Source: Pseudomonadota bacterium | GTDB lineage: Bacteria > Pseudomonadota > Alphaproteobacteria > Rickettsiales > SXRF01 | Direction: 5' to 3' | DNA: 7,843 nucleotides | NCBI GenBank assembly: GCA_028873275.1 | Contig: JAGWLJ010000056.1 | Location: 1 to 7,843, forward strand | In this document: positions 5,712 through 7,843 of the stretch, piece after piece | How positions within the stretch are numbered: position 1 is the stretch's first letter | Layout: each line of letters starts with the position of its first letter | Notes under the pieces: generated by a model | What the model was told of the DNA's origin: nothing | Database searches by the model: none | What the model saw: the letters and a program-made list of their open reading frames with translations, nothing else | Program-made: the position numbers and the translations under genes

Positions 5712-7843
5712 TTACTCCCCCTCCTGGCTCCGGATCGGCAGCGTAAAGGTAAACACCGCCCCGCCGTCCGTGGCATTCTGCGCCCAGATCTTGCCGCCAT
5801 GGGCGTGGATGATGCCGCGGCAGATGGCCAGCCCCAGGCCGCCGCCCTTACCGCCGCGTTCGCCGGGAGCGAACTTGTCGAAGATGCGCTCCTCCTCGCC
5901 CTTGGGGATGCCGGGGCCGTTATCAGCAACGATAACGTGGATGTCCGGCTTGGCGGTGATGGCGGAAATGGTGATGGTGGTGCCATGCGGCGTGAACTCG
6001 GCGGCGTTTTCGAGCAGGTTGATCAGCACCTGTTCGATCAGGAGGCCGTCCATCCTGAGCAGCGGCAGGCCGTGCTCGATATGCGTCACCACCTTGTGAT
6101 GCGAGAGCTTGGGCTCGACACGCATCAGGGCCGAGCCGATCAGCTCCTCGATGAAATAGAGCTCCTTGTTGAGCTTGACCGAGCCGGATTCCAGGCTCGA
6201 CACATCGAGCAGGTTGGTAACCATGCGGGCCAGCCGCGCTCCTTCCTCGTGGATCGAGCGTAAGAGCTCCGTTTTATATTCCTCGGTAATCTTGCCGCTT
6301 TCAATGAGCAGCGTGCTCGCCGCGCCGGTGATGGCGGCCAGCGGCGTGCGCAAATCATGCGACACCGAGGACAGCAGGATATTGCGCAGCTTCTCGCTCT
6401 CGGCCTCGACGAGGGTTTTCTCCATGATCTCGGCGGAGCCGGCGCGCTCCAGCGCCGAGGCGGTGATGATGGCGAACGCCTCCAACGATTCGATGCTCTC
6501 CGAGGGGTAGCCGCCCGTGCCGGGGTCGCGCGGCATGACACCGATAACGCCGACCACGCCGCCCGAGCCGATCAAGGGCACGTACAGCCCCTGCGCCGAC
6601 GGCAGCGTGTCGGTGCCGCGGCCGGCGTTCTGCCGGTGCGTGAACGCCCAGTTGGCCACGCTCTCCTCGCGCACCGGATCGATGCCGTGCGCTTCGGTTT
6701 CCGTCTCGGCCACCACCGTCTGCAGATGGCCCTTGGCGTCGGGCAGCCAGATGAATACGTCGCTGTCCAGCACCTCGGCGATATGCTGCGCCGCCACCTG
6801 CGCCAGCGTGATCTTGCCGCGCGTGGCCGTCAGCTCACGGCTCATGGCAAACAGCGAGGAGGTGTTCTTTTCCCGCCGCCGCGCCGAGATGGCCTGCATC
6901 CTGAGCCGCGACGTCTGCGTGCCGATGATGACGCCGGTAAGCAGCGTCACGATCACCGTGATAATGTGATGCTCCTCCTCCATCTTAAAGGCGTAATAAG
7001 GCGATACGAAGAAAAAATTGGTGCACATCGCCGCCAGCAGCGTGGCGAGCATGGCCGGCCCGCGGCCGTAGCGCACGGCGACGCTGACGATGCCGATCAT
7101 GTAGGCCATGATGACATCGGCGCGTTCCTCATAGGCCCGCACCGGCAGCAGCAGCAACGTGCAGAAGCCGACCATGGCCGGCGCCGAAAGGTAATACTGC
7201 CACGGTGTCTTGCTTACCCACAGGGGCGATACCAGCTGGCGGCGGTCCTCAGCGTCGCCGGCCACCACGTAGACGTCGATATTGCCCGAGCCGCGAATCA
7301 GCTGGTCGGCCAGCGTGCCGTAAAGAATTTCGCGCCAGCGCGGGCGCGGCGCCTTGCCGACAATGATCTTGGTGATGCCGCCCGCACGCGCGTAGGCGAG
7401 AATCTCCTCGGGAGCCTTCTGGCCCTGAATCACCTCCGTCTTGCCGCCCATGCGCTCGGCCAGCCGCAGCGTCCGCTCGACCGCTTCCTGCCCGGCCTTG
7501 CTCAGGCGCCAGTGCCGCTCGTTTTCGACATACACCGCCGTCCACGGCGCCTTGAGGCCGCTGGCCATGCGCTTGGCGACGCGCACCAGCTTGGCCGACA
7601 GCTGATCCGGCCCGATGCAAACGAGGATGCGGTCGGCGCCGCTCCAGCCCTGCGGGCCGCCACCCTTGGTCTTATAGACGTCCATCATGGCGTCGACGCG
7701 CTCGGCCGTGCGCCTCAGCGCCAGTTCGCGCAGGGCGATCAGATTGCTCTTCTTGAAGAAGTTCTGCGCGGCGCGACCCCTCGCTTCCGGCGCGATATAC
7801 ACCTTGCCTTCCTTGAGGCGCTTGAGCAATTCTTCGGAGGGAA
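5712..7843 (-). CDS. kdpD: Sensor histidine kinase KdpD (N-terminus cut off by window edge)
   Basis: KdpD is the membrane histidine kinase that responds to potassium limitation or osmotic stress and phosphorylates KdpE to induce the KdpFABC potassium pump. About 710 residues are visible; the E. coli protein has 894, so most of the N-terminal KdpD nucleotide-binding domain lies off the right edge. The frame is open to the edge (PSEE precedes LLKRLKEGKVY), so no start is in the window. Numbering from base 7829: the end of the KdpD domain (1-46, including NLIALRELALRRTAERVD), a universal-stress-type domain (66-190), four membrane segments (about 208-230, 237-255, 257-279, 287-306), an arginine cluster (308-319), a GAF-like domain (about 325-465), the HisKA H-box SSVSHDLRTPLA with phospho-accepting H491, the N-box INLLENAAEFTP (603-614), G1 VADNGPGIP (634-642), F-box IFDKFAP (649-655) and G2 GGGLGLAI (662-669). 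All catalytic motifs look intact. No response regulator follows; the next genes on the strand are two small unknowns. Confidence 0.96.
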   Translation of the reverse strand, partial: PSEELLKRLKEGKVYIAPEARGRAAQNFFKKSNLIALRELALRRTAERVDAMMDVYKTKGGGPQGWSGADRILVCIGPDQLSAKLVRVAKRMASGLKAPWTAVYVENERHWRLSKAGQEAVERTLRLAERMGGKTEVIQGQKAPEEILAYARAGGITKIIVGKAPRPRWREILYGTLADQLIRGSGNIDVYVVAGDAEDRRQLVSPLWVSKTPWQYYLSAPAMVGFCTLLLLPVRAYEERADVIMAYMIGIVSVAVRYGRGPAMLATLLAAMCTNFFFVSPYYAFKMEEEHHIITVIVTLLTGVIIGTQTSRLRMQAISARRREKNTSSLFAMSRELTATRGKITLAQVAAQHIAEVLDSDVFIWLPDAKGHLQTVVAETETEAHGIDPVREESVANWAFTHRQNAGRGTDTLPSAQGLYVPLIGSGGVVGVIGVMPRDPGTGGYPSESIESLEAFAIITASALERAGSAEIMEKTLVEAESEKLRNILLSSVSHDLRTPLAAITGAASTLLIESGKITEEYKTELLRSIHEEGARLARMVTNLLDVSSLESGSVKLNKELYFIEELIGSALMRVEPKLSHHKVVTHIEHGLPLLRMDGLLIEQVLINLLENAAEFTPHGTTITISAITAKPDIHVIVADNGPGIPKGEEERIFDKFAPGERGGKGGGLGLAICRGIIHAHGGKIWAQNATDGGAVFTFTLPIRSQEGE

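Noticed and set aside
5691..6263. Plus-strand open frame (190 codons) opposite kdpD
   Set aside because: It is antisense to the highly conserved ATPase domain of kdpD, and its composition is explained by the complement of that gene.
7827..7829. TTG as a start codon for kdpD
   Set aside because: The frame stays open to the window edge and upstream codons continue the KdpD-domain pattern, so the gene is simply truncated by the window.
1..7843. CRISPR arrays, tRNA or rRNA genes, insertion sequences, TPP riboswitch
   Set aside because: No spaced direct repeats, cloverleaf sequences, transposase motifs or terminal repeats were seen, and the thiS upstream gap is too short for a riboswitch.

Overview
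The window looks like a chromosomal stretch from a fairly GC-rich alphaproteobacterium. The evidence is the aroQ and aat genes close together, the virB11-virD4 gene order known from alphaproteobacterial type IV secretion loci (the rvh cluster of Rickettsiales, also Bartonella), a short alphaproteobacterial-type ThiS ending in three glycines, and strong G/C preference at third codon positions. I cannot name a genus. The GC content is much higher than in classical Rickettsia.

Layout, left to right. (1) Bases 1-2210, plus strand: the end of a type IV secretion operon. It holds the C-terminal part of the VirB11 ATPase, which carries a one-base frameshift in this sequence, followed by a complete VirD4 coupling ATPase. 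(2) Bases 2213-3218, minus strand: thiS-thiG, which supply the sulfur carrier and the thiazole synthase of thiamine biosynthesis. (3) Bases 3256-4957, plus strand: a tightly overlapping three-gene operon of aroQ (type II dehydroquinase), a glycerophosphodiester phosphodiesterase and aat (leucyl/phenylalanyl-tRNA-protein transferase). thiS and aroQ are divergent, with only 37 bases between their start codons. (4) Bases 4959-5619, minus strand: two small unrecognised genes that appear translationally coupled. (5) Bases 5712-7843, minus strand: most of a KdpD-type potassium-sensing histidine kinase, cut off at its N-terminus by the window edge.

The region is compact. Both convergent junctions (virD4/thiG and aat/small gene) have only one or two bases between stop codons, and the plus-strand operon genes overlap by 4 bases and 1 base. 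The only gene-free stretch of note is the roughly 92-base AT-rich gap at 5620-5711. The genes belong to unrelated processes: protein or DNA export, thiamine synthesis, aromatic amino acid precursor synthesis, lipid head-group turnover, N-degron protein turnover and potassium/osmotic signalling. They read as neighbouring housekeeping operons next to the end of a secretion locus rather than one system.

I found no convincing new biological system. The points most worth checking are the virB11 frameshift, the paired small genes downstream of kdpD where kdpE might be expected, the overlapping divergent thiS/aroQ promoter with a possibly leaderless thiS, and the phosphodiesterase gene lying between aroQ and aat where many alphaproteobacteria have accBC. 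No CRISPR array, tRNA, rRNA or insertion sequence was seen.
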